Positions 1 through 7,290 of a stretch of DNA of 13,868 bases are shown in pieces; position 1 is the stretch's first letter, and every line of letters starts with the position of its first letter. The notes beneath the pieces are model-generated. The model was not told where the DNA came from and searched no databases. It was given only the letters and a program-made list of their open reading frames with translations. The DNA is from CAYUST01 sp041908765. GTDB lineage: Bacteria; Patescibacteriota; Gracilibacteria; Absconditabacterales; Absconditicoccaceae. Location of the stretch: the NCBI GenBank assembly GCA_041908765.1, contig JAYREU010000003.1, positions 1 to 13,868 of the forward strand. Reading direction: 5' to 3'. The position numbers and the translations under genes were made by a program.

Positions 1-1113
1 ATGGGAGTCGGTGATGAAAGTGGGTAGCGCAATGCCGACTTCACGTCAGGGAAGTTCTACTTCAAGTCTATATCTGCCTGTTTCTTGTCAATTTGGTGTC
101 AAAAAAATGTCAAATTCATATCTATGATGATCTAGAGGGTTTCTGAACACATATCTGTGTTTTTGGATACCTGCTTTGTCGGGAAGTTTTTTGGCGAAGT
201 AGTGTTCATATTGTTCGGGTGTGATGACGTGTTCTTCTTCAATTCTTTGATCACCTTGTCGTGTTTTGAGGGTGAGGAAGTAGTAGTGATCATCGGATCA
301 TACCTTGTGCATGTGACGAACTCTGGCTTCGTCGAAGTCAGGTCTGTTGAATAGATCCATAGGAAGGTAATACTGTTCGATGAAAAATTGCGTTGGATCG
401 CAAGCGAGGAGTTGCTCCATGTCAAAACTACGTACTTCAAACTGCCTTTCGTACTCGATAGCAGGTGAGCCGAGCTGTGCAAGTATTGCATTGGTGGCTG
501 CATGTTTCTTGGCTTCAAAGGTATACTTTTCTCAGGTGAGAGGATGCGTGTTGCTGACGAAAAATTGTTTGCCATGATAATTATCATAGGCGTGCAATAC
601 ATTATCTTCCACAACCCTCGCTGCTTCGATAGTATTCTCTAACCTCGCTGCGTTGTTGTCGGTCGTGTAAAACTCTTCTGCTCCATACGCAGCAGTTTGC
701 AATAATACGGCACCGCCGTATCGGTTGAGTACCTCTGCCAGAGAGAGTTTACAAGCGGCAAGTACCTCGGTATAGGTCGCTGCATCTACATATGCTAGGT
801 TATCAACTAGGCCTCTATCACACAAGATGACCGATTTCTCCGGGCGTCAGCGACGAGCAATTTCTTCTTGAATTGTTTGTTCGTGGAGGAGTTGTTGTTC
901 GACGATGTTGATTTGAAATTCTTTGAGTGGTGTGCCATATTTGGGGTGAATTCCTTTGGACTCAAGATACGTGGCCATTTCCGGTACGGTATAGACATCG
1001 TAGCCTTGTTGGAGTAATGTTTCTACTAGGTGAGGGAGTATGGAAGACTTTCCACCGCAAGGTCCTCATGAAATCACCAAAGGTTTGACGCGCTGCTGTG
1101 TACCTGTTTCCAT
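1..1113 (-). CDS. P-loop (AAA_28/NadR-kinase-like) protein with CYTH-like C-terminal region, partial at left edge
   Basis: Read with TGA as Gly, 371 codons stay open from ATG at 1113 to the window edge, so the C-terminus is missing. Residues 16-23 form a Walker A loop, GGPCGGKS, whose first Gly is a TGA codon (1066-1068). A Walker B-like stretch, VILCDRG, ends near residue 101, and the DRGLVDNLAY context is typical of the AAA_28 kinase-like group that includes the NadR kinase domain and Ttd14. From about residue 190 onward, charged beta-strand-like segments (YEFDIF, YRLEVEL) resemble a CYTH/triphosphate-tunnel fold, as in Ttd14. Further TGA codons lie at 46, 88, 298, 532 and 847. It has its own promoter-like sequence at 1141-1168, just after the nadM stop. 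An NTP-dependent kinase or phosphohydrolase role is inferred from the folds; the substrate is unknown, though the NAD-gene neighbourhood makes a nicotinamide-nucleoside role possible. Confidence 0.85.
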
Positions 1114-1140
1114 AGCACGTGAAAAGTTAAAAACTAACAT

Positions 1141-1168
1141 ATCTTAAGCACTTAAAACTCCTTTGCAA
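1141..1168 (-). promoter_or_regulatory. Promoter of the P-loop/CYTH gene
   Basis: On the minus strand, TTGCAA (1163-1168), a 16-base spacer and TAAGAT (1141-1146) precede the ATG at 1113. The predicted transcript start near 1134 leaves a leader of about 20 bases. The -35 box sits in a CTTGCAA context shared with three other minus-strand genes here. Confidence 0.5.
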
Positions 1169-1179
1169 GTCAATGCACC

Positions 1180-2190
1180 TTAATCGTGATAAGTCTCTAG
1201 GATAATGGGTTTGTGGTGCACGAATGCCCACTCACTTGGTTCAATGGCGAGGAGTTGCTCCTTGGAAAATCGTGCTTTGCTCAGTGCATCATCTGCTGCC
1301 TCCGGTATCCCACCCGTAATTCTGCCTTCAAAAGGAAAGGTGATAATATGTCGACGTGGGTCTTGTTTGGGATCATCTCTATAGCCGAGACTTTTGATCA
1401 CTTCGATGGCGAAGGTTCCTCTCTTGGCAGTCTTGCCTGAAATCTCAATAGGAGATGCTTTATTCTTTCCACCCAGTTCTTCACAACCTTCTCTCAAAGC
1501 ACCTTGGAGTGCTGTCTCCCCATAATCGAGAATTCCTCCAGGAAGTGCTCGTCCTAGCGGCGGATATTTTCTTTGAATCAACAAGACGCGATCATCAGCA
1601 TCTTTGAGCACCAGATCCACGGCATTTTTTGGTTTCTTCACTTCTGGTCCAAAGATTTTTTCAAGTTTTTCTTGTGCGTGCAATTCATCTAGGGTGAGGA
1701 GTGTGGTGGGATGCAAATATTTGTTGAGCACCAGCCAATCTTTTTGCATAATAGAATTCCTGATGATGGTGCCTCTCGTGTTCACTCTGGTCTCGGGAGT
1801 AATATGTTGTTTATCTGCAAAGAGTGTTTTGAGATAGTCATTATCTGAGACGAGATAGTAGAAGTCCTCAAGTTCGTTATCTATTTGATTGCGTCGCAAA
1901 GCATTATTGTTGAGATCGGTGAGATAGTAGATGCTGCATTTATCGAGCAATCACTCTGCCTGAAGCACATCCATGAGCATTTTTTTTCTTTCTTCAGCAG
2001 AAAAAGGATTATCATCCGTATCTTTTTTGTCTGCAGATCAGATGCCGATCAGTAATTTTTTGATGCCGCACTGAAAAGCTTGCTTGATAGCATCGACATG
2101 TCACAGATGGAGCGGTTGCATGCGCGCTACTCGCAAAGCGGTTTCTGCGGGAGTAGCTTGGACAGTGGCGGTGTGGTGGAGGAGAGACAT
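1180..2190 (-). CDS. nadM: Bifunctional NMN adenylyltransferase / Nudix (ADP-ribose pyrophosphatase) fusion
   Basis: This 336-residue protein (ATG at 2190, TAA at 1180-1182) appears only when TGA is read as Gly. The N-terminal domain carries the nucleotidyltransferase motif RMQPLHLGH (residues 23-31), where Gly30 is the TGA codon at 2101-2103. It also has NPFSAEER and the C-terminal signature RGTIIRNSIMQKDW (about 139-152), as in NadM-type NMN adenylyltransferases. The C-terminal domain from about 188 has a perfect Nudix box: G219-x5-E225-x7-R233-E234-x2-E237-E238-x-G240. The same fusion is known in Synechocystis and Francisella, where the Nudix part hydrolyses ADP-ribose. Other TGA-Gly codons are at 2038 and 1951. 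It follows nadE by 38 bases, so the two are probably co-transcribed. Characterised NadM enzymes prefer NMN over nicotinate mononucleotide, which matters for the order of the last two pathway steps. Confidence 0.93.
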
Positions 2191-2228
2191 TTCAAATATA
2201 CAAATAAGCAAATAAACAAAATACAAAA

Positions 2229-3884
2229 TTAACCATACACGATAGGATAGAGTCTGCCGCCGCCACCTACGGAAGGGGATTTGAGTTTGATGACGGTGGG
2301 GGATTGTTTTCTTTTGAACTCATTTCTATCGATGTTTTTGAGATATCGCGTCACTTCATCTGCAGTGAGATTATATTTATGAGCAACTTCATCTGCATCC
2401 TCACCGTTGAAGAGAGCATCGATACCTTCACATACGCCAGGACGGAAATAATCGAAAGGGTCTCTTTGATTGTCCGTAAGTTCTGCCGAAGCCACTCTTT
2501 TGATAATAGATTGAGGAATCTTCTCGGTGTCTGCTTGCGCATTGATATAGTCGGCGAGTCCATATACTTCTGTTTTCAATAGATCTCCAATGATAGACAT
2601 GAAACCAATAGTATCGCCATAGATCGTAGCGTAGCCTTGTGCAATTTCTGTTCTGTTGGAGTTATTTATGACGACGCCTCCACACATCCTAGAGAGAGTC
2701 ATCAGTTTCACTCCTCTCACTTGTGCTTGAATGTTTTCGTAGGCGAGGCCGGTGACTTTTTCTCCGGTGACTTTTTCTGTTTCATGGATCGATGCTTGGA
2801 CGGTGCTGTCGATAGAGATGGTTTGAAAATCAACTCATACATTTTTACAAAGTTCTTCTACGTAGCCTAATGATTGACTATGTTTGCTCGGGAGATAATA
2901 CGCATGGATGCGTTCTTTGGGAAGGATCTGCGAAAGAATATAGAGACTTACTGCACTATCGATACCTCCCGACACTCAGATGACGACATCTTTGATACCT
3001 GTTTTAGTGAGATAATCTTTGGTACCGAGCTTGATTGCTTCGAGAATGTTTTTGTATTTATCGTTACTTTCGGTGATAACGTCGCTTGTGAGATCCTGGT
3101 GAGGTGCATCGAGATCTACCACAGACAATTCTTCTTGGTATCATTTGCCAGCGAATATGACGTGTCCTTCAGCATCAACTACCATGCTATGTCCATCATA
3201 GACGTGACCGTCTTGCCCACCGACTTGATTGACATAGACGAAGGGAACACCTGCGTTTGCTGTATGTTCTTGAATAATGCGTAACCTTTTTTCATGCTTA
3301 CCGATTGTATACGGTGATGATGATATATTGACGAGTAGATCTGTCTTGGCACTTGCGACTGCATTCATGATGGGATCTTTGTCGTAGCCTGCCGTCCACA
3401 TATCTTCACAAATACTGACTGAAGCAGTTTTGTCGCCAGGCAACGGAAAGTGCGTGAGTTGCGTACCAGGCTGAAAATATCTTTTGTCATAAAATACATC
3501 ATACGTAGGCAAGAGTTGTTTGGCATAAGTTTGCATCGTCGTGCCATCGAGGACAGCAGCACTATTTCGTTTGAGTCGTTTGCCGTCTGGTCATGTGGTG
3601 TTTGTATCGAATGCGATATAGCCAAGTACGACTTTGAGTGATTTCTGAGTAGAGGCGACGAGCGATTGAATATGCAACTGGATCTCATCGAGGGCAAGAC
3701 GTTGTGCCTTGAGCAAATTTTTGTCATAAATTCTATCATGCAACGGATAGCCGGGGAGGGTCATCTCCGGGAACACTATCAGGTCTGCTTGAGGAGCGAG
3801 TGTATCTATAGCTCAGAGAATTTTCTCCTTGTTGTGGGAGACAGCACCGAGCTTGGTGTTGATTTGTGCGATACCTACTTTCAT
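2229..3884 (-). CDS. nadE: Glutamine-dependent NAD synthetase (amidase + synthetase domains)
   Basis: Decoded with TGA as Gly, this is a 551-residue two-domain enzyme (ATG at 3884, TAA at 2229-2231). The N-terminal nitrilase-type glutamine amidotransferase domain shows the triad Glu40 (FPEM), Lys122 (AKQLLPTYDVF) and Cys159 (SICEDMW). The C-terminal synthetase domain has the PP-loop SGGIDS at 305-310, preceded by TGA-coded Gly303, and the conserved GYATIYGD and SAELTDNQRDPFDY regions. TGA-Gly codons are at 2835, 2976, 3141, 3591 and 3813; without them the gene would be read as at least six fragments. The usual TGNKSE stretch is replaced by NNSNRTE. A 15-bp tandem duplication (2749-2778) repeats the residues EKVTG. 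It amidates the nicotinate moiety, using Gln and ATP, to make NAD or possibly NMN. A promoter candidate lies at 3972-3999; nadM follows. Confidence 0.95.
2749..2778. repeat. 15-bp in-frame tandem duplication inside nadE
   Basis: Two exact copies of a 15-base unit (2749-2763 and 2764-2778) lie head to tail. In the nadE frame they encode EKVTG twice, between the PP-loop region and the YENIQAQ segment. The frame is kept. Confidence 0.9.
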
Positions 3885-3971
3885 GGGAGGAGATATAAAT
3901 TGTAAAATAAACAGTAACTAGGTTTGTAACTATTGGCTAATATATTGGTTTCTTGCTACTAATGTAATTGT

Positions 3972-3999
3972 ATATTATACATTTAGTATGTAATTGCAA
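3972..3999 (-). promoter_or_regulatory. Candidate promoter of nadE
   Basis: On the minus strand TTGCAA (3994-3999) is followed after 16 bases by TAATAT (3972-3977). A better -10 hexamer, TATAAT, sits at 3974-3979 with a 14-base spacer. The leader to the ATG would be about 80 bases, much longer than for most genes here. The sequence just after the -10 box (ACAATTACAT) is also found just after the pncA -10 box. Confidence 0.45.
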
Positions 4000-4035
4000 G
4001 ACCAAATTACCAGAAAATGTACTTTTATCATTCTA

Positions 4036-4063
4036 TTGACTTTATATATAAAATATGTATTAA
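4036..4063 (+). promoter_or_regulatory. Promoter of the first plus-strand membrane protein gene
   Basis: TTGACT (4036-4041), a 16-base spacer, then TATTAA (4058-4063). A start near 4070 places the first downstream in-frame ATG at 4105 and argues against the upstream ATG at 3994. Confidence 0.5.
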
Positions 4064-4104
4064 TAGCAAGTTCAAATATTATTAATAACGCAAAAACTTG
4101 TCCT

Positions 4105-4554
4105 ATGTTCATTATCATTTTGTTAATTGTTGTTGGGTTTTCCATTCTCACTTGGGGATCCAATATTTTGAAAAAATCTAAGGGGATCTATTCTCCACTA
4201 GATGAAACTGTAATTGGTTTACTCGAGGGGGAGAGGCTTGAAAAAGCATTTAAAACCCAGAAGAGAAAGAAAGCACTCAGACTAATTGGTATCCTTGTAG
4301 CTGCCCTAGGTGGATGCGTGATCTTCGGTGCATTATGTGCAATAGCGATGAGACTGCCAGATTCCAAGTTGGTTTTCGGCTGGCTTTCGGTTGGTATGAT
4401 AACTACCGGAGCGCTCCTGATGTATTTCGGAGGCGATAAATCAAGCGGTGGAGATGGTATACGGATTAGTTTACCCTCGCTGAAACAGGTTGCAGGAGTG
4501 ATCTTGTGGTTTTCAGGAGTGGCGTTGCTGTTCGGTTTGTTCATTGGAAACTAA
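4105..4554 (+). CDS. Small four-helix membrane protein, unknown function
   Basis: The 149-residue protein (ATG 4105, TAA 4552-4554) has four hydrophobic segments: FIIILLIVVGFSILTW near the N-terminus, LIGILVAALGGCVIFGALCAI, VFGWLSVGMITTGALLMYF, and VAGVILWFSGVALLFGLFIG at the C-terminus. A charged loop after segment 1 is rich in Lys, Arg and Glu. The start was chosen because the promoter at 4036-4063 lies between it and the earlier ATG at 3994. About 22 glycines are all coded by GGN and none by TGA, unlike the neighbouring nadE. The next gene starts 5 bases after this stop, suggesting translational coupling. I do not recognise the family; it may be a foreign gene from a standard-code bacterium. 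Confidence 0.65.
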   Translation: MFIIILLIVVGFSILTWGSNILKKSKGIYSPLDETVIGLLEGERLEKAFKTQKRKKALRLIGILVAALGGCVIFGALCAIAMRLPDSKLVFGWLSVGMITTGALLMYFGGDKSSGGDGIRISLPSLKQVAGVILWFSGVALLFGLFIGN

Positions 4555-4559
4555 ACATA

Positions 4560-4793
4560 ATGATAGAGTTTATTTTAGGATGTTTGGCAGTAGTGGTGTC
4601 GCTTGCGATATTCAAATACTGGCCAAGCAACAGACGTGAGAGCGAGATGATGGAAGTCGTTGCCTCAGGTATCATGACCCTGGGCGCGTACTTGATATGG
4701 TCACCATTGGCCATCCCACTCGCTTTGATTACCTTGGCCCGCATTGGTTGGAATAGCCTTTCCAACAAATGGAGGCCTTGGAGAAAAGTATGA
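4560..4793 (+). CDS. Small two-helix membrane protein ending in TGA
   Basis: A 77-residue protein if TGA at 4791-4793 acts as a stop. Hydrophobic segments are IEFILGCLAVVVSLAIF and a longer IMTLGAYLIWSPLAIPLALITLA, followed by a basic tail (NKWRPWRKV). It starts 5 bases after the previous gene. A strong intrinsic terminator begins 20 bases after the TGA. If TGA were Gly, as elsewhere in this window, translation would run 51 more codons through that terminator and the next promoter to a TAG at 4944-4946, inside the next gene. A second in-frame TGA sits at 4812-4814. The layout fits a gene built for the standard code. The family is not recognised. Confidence 0.6.
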   Translation: MIEFILGCLAVVVSLAIFKYWPSNRRESEMMEVVASGIMTLGAYLIWSPLAIPLALITLARIGWNSLSNKWRPWRKV

Positions 4794-4813
4794 GACACTG
4801 AATCTCAAAATTG

Positions 4814-4843
4814 AAGCCATCTCGCATACGGGGTGGTTTTTTT
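4814..4843 (+). terminator. Intrinsic terminator after the two-gene membrane unit
   Basis: Stem GCCATCTC (4816-4823) pairs with GGGGTGGT (4830-4837), including G-U pairs, around a six-base loop. A run of seven T (4837-4843) follows; flanking AA pairs with the T run. Confidence 0.75.
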
Positions 4844-4860
4844 GTACTCAAAAACTGTTA

Positions 4861-4888
4861 TTGACATAATATCTGTATTCTATATAAG
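4861..4888 (+). promoter_or_regulatory. Promoter of the four-helix membrane protein gene at 4897
   Basis: A perfect TTGACA (4861-4866), a 16-base spacer, then TATAAG (4883-4888). The predicted start near 4894-4895 lies only a few bases before the ATG at 4897, so this transcript may be essentially leaderless. The second ATG at 4906 is an alternative start. Confidence 0.6.
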
Positions 4889-4896
4889 AACAAAAA

Positions 4897-5244
4897 ATGA
4901 AAATTATGGATATATTATTGATGGCGGATTTCTGTGTGTTGGTTAGTATTATTTTGATACTAGGCGCAACGGAAATCTCCAAACAAAATCGCATTGTCGG
5001 AGTAGGTATGGTGATCTTTGGTTTGCTCCTCTGGGTCGGACCGATGCACTATATCGCGACGACATTTCAGCAACATGCAGTACTTATCAAATGTGCGAGT
5101 GGGTTGATGTTTCTTGGATTCATCGTCTTCACTATTTCTCGCACAGAGCTAGGCGAGCTGCGTGTCAGGCTAGAGCCTAAATTTGTCAGTTTGTTGTCCA
5201 TTGGATGTGGATATCTGGTGACAATCATCGCAGAGCTCATGTGA
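4897..5244 (+). CDS. Small four-helix membrane protein ending in TGA
   Basis: A 115-residue protein (ATG 4897, TGA 5242-5244) with four hydrophobic segments: DFCVLVSIILILGATEI, VGVGMVIFGLLLWVG, ASGLMFLGFIVFTI and FVSLLSIGCGYLVTII. All ten or so glycines are GGN codons. The TGA is followed after 17 bases by a near-perfect intrinsic terminator. Reading TGA as Gly would add about 22 residues, running through the terminator and the next -35 box to a TAA at 5308-5310. Stop and terminator placement therefore fit standard decoding. It is transcribed alone from the promoter at 4861-4888. Its size and four-segment layout resemble the protein at 4105, but I cannot show homology by eye. The family is not recognised. 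Confidence 0.65.
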   Translation: MKIMDILLMADFCVLVSIILILGATEISKQNRIVGVGMVIFGLLLWVGPMHYIATTFQQHAVLIKCASGLMFLGFIVFTISRTELGELRVRLEPKFVSLLSIGCGYLVTIIAELM

Positions 5245-5261
5245 AAAGAATCTTCCCCCTC

Positions 5262-5289
5262 AAATGCGTTGTATACAGCGCATTTTTTT
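5262..5289 (+). terminator. Intrinsic terminator after the gene at 4897
   Basis: Ten-base stem AAATGCGTTG (5262-5271) pairs with CAGCGCATTT (5276-5285), with one T-G pair and loop TATA. A T run (5283-5289) completes it. Confidence 0.85.
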
Positions 5290-5294
5290 GTTAT

Positions 5295-5322
5295 TTGACT
5301 TTTTATATAAAAGGTATATAGT
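5295..5322 (+). promoter_or_regulatory. Promoter of the cupin-like gene
   Basis: TTGACT (5295-5300), a 16-base spacer, then TATAGT (5317-5322). The predicted start near 5329 gives a leader of about 13 bases before ATG 5342 and rules out the upstream in-frame start at 5264. Confidence 0.6.
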
Positions 5323-5341
5323 AAAACAAAAATCAAAATAT

Positions 5342-5965
5342 ATGAAAATAGAAAAGGAACTATTATTTCAAGCTCTAAACCTCAAGGCCTTTACCACCGA
5401 TGAGGAGGCAATTGAGACCCTGAAGTTTGTAGAATTATGGATGACAGAAATCTTATCGGTGTCTCTGAGCGACTGGAACTCAGTGAAGGTCATCCATGAC
5501 CAACCTGAAGTATGGAGACTCTGGCTCAAACTAGGTGAAGTGAGACTCAATTTGCATCGTATTGCACCTGCCAGTGATCCATTCTTCCATTTCCACCCGT
5601 GGCCAAGCATCGTGGGATGCATCGCAGGTGGTTACTGGCATCGTACGGGTGCGAATCCCAAAATGGCTCAGTTTGATCCTCGGATACATGACATTGCTTC
5701 ATTTACCGAGGGAATACCTTCAATGATGACCAAAATCATCCCAGGAAGTGTGTATGTGATGACAGATCCTTGTGTATGTCATCAAGTGATTGTACCATCA
5801 GGAAGTCAGTGGAACAGCTCGATCATGTTGACGAGCAAAAGCTACTTCCCCGAGGCGTCCAAGTTCCTCTCTCGCAAGTCACCCACAGGCAAAAATCCTC
5901 CACTGACAGACTGGGAAAAGTTGGAGGTTTTAGCCCCGATAAGTAAATTTTATTTGGGGCATTAA
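5342..5965 (+). CDS. Cupin-like protein of unknown function
   Basis: A 207-residue soluble protein (ATG 5342, TAA 5963-5965). The core, LNLHRIAPASDPFFHFHPWP followed by IAGGYWHR and later PGSVYVMTDPCVCHQVI, has the order of a cupin barrel: an HxH metal-ligand pair in FHFHPW, a glycine turn, and a further His in CHQV. I recall uncharacterised proteins with an HPHPWPS motif, but I cannot name a function. No in-frame TGA occurs; its roughly eleven glycines are all GGN. It closes the plus-strand block between nadE and the ADP-ribosylglycohydrolase gene and is followed by a GC-rich terminator. A small-molecule binding or dioxygenase-like role is only a guess from the fold. Confidence 0.75.
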   Translation: MKIEKELLFQALNLKAFTTDEEAIETLKFVELWMTEILSVSLSDWNSVKVIHDQPEVWRLWLKLGEVRLNLHRIAPASDPFFHFHPWPSIVGCIAGGYWHRTGANPKMAQFDPRIHDIASFTEGIPSMMTKIIPGSVYVMTDPCVCHQVIVPSGSQWNSSIMLTSKSYFPEASKFLSRKSPTGKNPPLTDWEKLEVLAPISKFYLGH

Positions 5966-5979
5966 ACGAAGAATGCTAT

Positions 5980-6006
5980 AAGGCCGGCGCATGCGCCGGC
6001 CTTTTT
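5980..6006 (+). terminator. GC-rich terminator between convergent genes
   Basis: A perfect 20-base palindrome (5982-6001), GGCCGGCGCATGCGCCGGCC, flanked by AA and TT, is followed by TTTTT (2-6 of the next block). It ends the cupin-like gene; the hairpin also lies 46 bases past the stop of the convergent gene at 6049 and may serve both. Confidence 0.9.
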
Positions 6007-6048
6007 GCAATTTTCTTTTTATGTCATGCGTCCATCACGGTGGTTAAG

Positions 6049-7140
6049 TTATCTTTGACCGGCCTCAGATGGTAGCAATATTTTTTCATCAAGTTGTTGG
6101 AGGATGGCAGCTATTTCATCTTTGTTTCTGAGTTGCTCGAGGAGTGCTTTGTCATAAAATTCTCCCTTGTACGCACCGATCATATTGCCGATGATAGCTG
6201 CTTGCGTATCCGTATCTTCACCGATGCGGATAGTGTCGAGGAGTCCGTATCGGTTTTGTTTTTGGAGGAAGATGCTGTAGACATAGCCGAAGGTAGAGGC
6301 GACGTGGAAACCATATTTGGCATCTTTGTTTTCACCCTGGAGAGTGTAGGTGTCGAGGATTTTTTGGAGCGAATACGGTTTGTTTGCTTTGAGTGCAATA
6401 TATTGGTCATGGAATTTTTTGATAATTTCTGATACGGGGTAGCTACTATCTGCGTCTCGTAGTCATTCGAGGTAGAGTCTATTTTTTTCATAGGCTTGAG
6501 CAATTAGATACATATGAGGAAGAATTGCATCTCGATTGAGTGGTTGATCACTAGGCTGACGAAGGAGATGGAGTAATATACGATTGTGGAGGATTGCTGT
6601 GAGTCTGGCAACGGGTGTGAGATGCGTACATTGTGCTATGGTATCTATCTTTTTGTCCATGACCTCTGGTGCATGCGGATGGAGATATGCGTCGAGTGCA
6701 TAGGGGAATTGTTTCATCATGACTCCGTTGCCTCGACTGAATTGTCATGCCTCGAGAGGATTCCTTCACGAGTCCATTTCACTGAGTGATTTGAGCGTCC
6801 CTTTGCCAAATCACATAGTACCAAATCTTTTGATAAACTCACGATGTTCATTGAAGAGATCTTCAATTTCAATTTTCCCTTTGTTGATCAATGACTGAAG
6901 TCCTGCGAGAGTGAGAATGGTGTCGTCAGAGATATAGCCAGACTTTTCAAGATCTCCAGAAAAGTTATTGTTCTTCTTGCTTTTTTGGGTTCGAGCATTC
7001 ATACCAACGGGATGAAAAAAAGCTTCTTCAAGAGCTGGAGCGATTGTTCCAAGTTTCTTGGTTTCAAATGGCAAGCCAATAGCATCTCACAGCGCGCCTC
7101 ATCGAACGGCTCAGTTTACTTTTTCTTTGAGAGAGATCAT
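6049..7140 (-). CDS. ADP-ribosylglycohydrolase (DraG/ARH) family protein
   Basis: A 363-residue protein (ATG 7140, TAA 6049-6051) that needs seven TGA-Gly codons (6463, 6745, 6766, 6811, 7087, 7099, 7111). Three of them restore the N-terminal family motif GAVRGGALGDAIG (residues 10-22). Further hallmarks are SDDT at 71-74, which binds metal in this family, GFGKGT near 110-115, RGNGVMMK, and the C-terminal GEDTDTQAA (307-315). The last is a variant of the usual GGDTDT, with Glu in place of the second Gly. The family removes ADP-ribose from proteins or small molecules in a Mg-dependent reaction. Its place among NAD salvage genes suggests recycling of ADP-ribose, perhaps together with the Nudix domain of NadM. 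The leader carries a 22-base sequence shared with pncB. The exact substrate (arginine, serine or free conjugates) cannot be told. Confidence 0.92.
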
Positions 7141-7149
7141 GGGAAGAAA

Positions 7150-7171
7150 TAAGAGTTAAGAAATAAGAATT
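7150..7171 (-). repeat. Shared 22-base leader element, copy upstream of the ADP-ribosylglycohydrolase gene
   Basis: Positions 7150-7171 are identical to 9808-9829. On the coding strand it is T-rich (AATTCTTATTTCTT then AACTCTTA) and lies about 10 bases before the ATG, in the 5' leader. Confidence 0.85.
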
Positions 7172-7179
7172 GAGCCTTA

Positions 7180-7287
7180 CGTCATCCTGAGGCATAGCCG
7201 AAGCACCCTAAAGGGCATAAAGATCCAGGAAACGTTTCTCAATATAATTCATGTTTTCCTGGATTCTTCGCTGCGCTCAGAATGACG
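7180..7287. repeat. Imperfect palindromic intergenic element (REP/MITE-like)
   Basis: The left end starts CGTCATCCTGAG and later CCGAAG. The right end, read in reverse complement, starts CGTCATTCTGAG and then GCGAAG. An inner pair, ATCCAGGAAA and TTTTCCTGGAT, continues the symmetry, giving a roughly 108-base imperfect inverted repeat between prs and the next gene. Ends of the type GTCAT-YCTGAG-GCGAAG are common in mobile palindromic repeats of many environmental bacteria. Copy number in this genome cannot be judged from one window. Confidence 0.7.
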
Positions 7288-7290
7288 ATT

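Noticed and set aside
132..614. 160-residue minus-strand open frame
   Set aside because: It is out of frame with the P-loop/CYTH gene, has low-complexity Ser/Thr/Pro composition, and overlaps the coherent TGA-as-Gly reading.
2874..3284. 136-residue plus-strand open frame
   Set aside because: It is antisense to nadE, whose motifs are certain; no promoter or family resemblance.
3994..4104. N-terminal extension of the membrane protein at 4105
   Set aside because: The promoter -35/-10 at 4036-4063 lies inside this extension, so transcription would begin after it.
5264..5341. N-terminal extension of the cupin-like protein
   Set aside because: It overlaps the upstream terminator and contains the promoter at 5295-5322; the extra residues look like random sequence.
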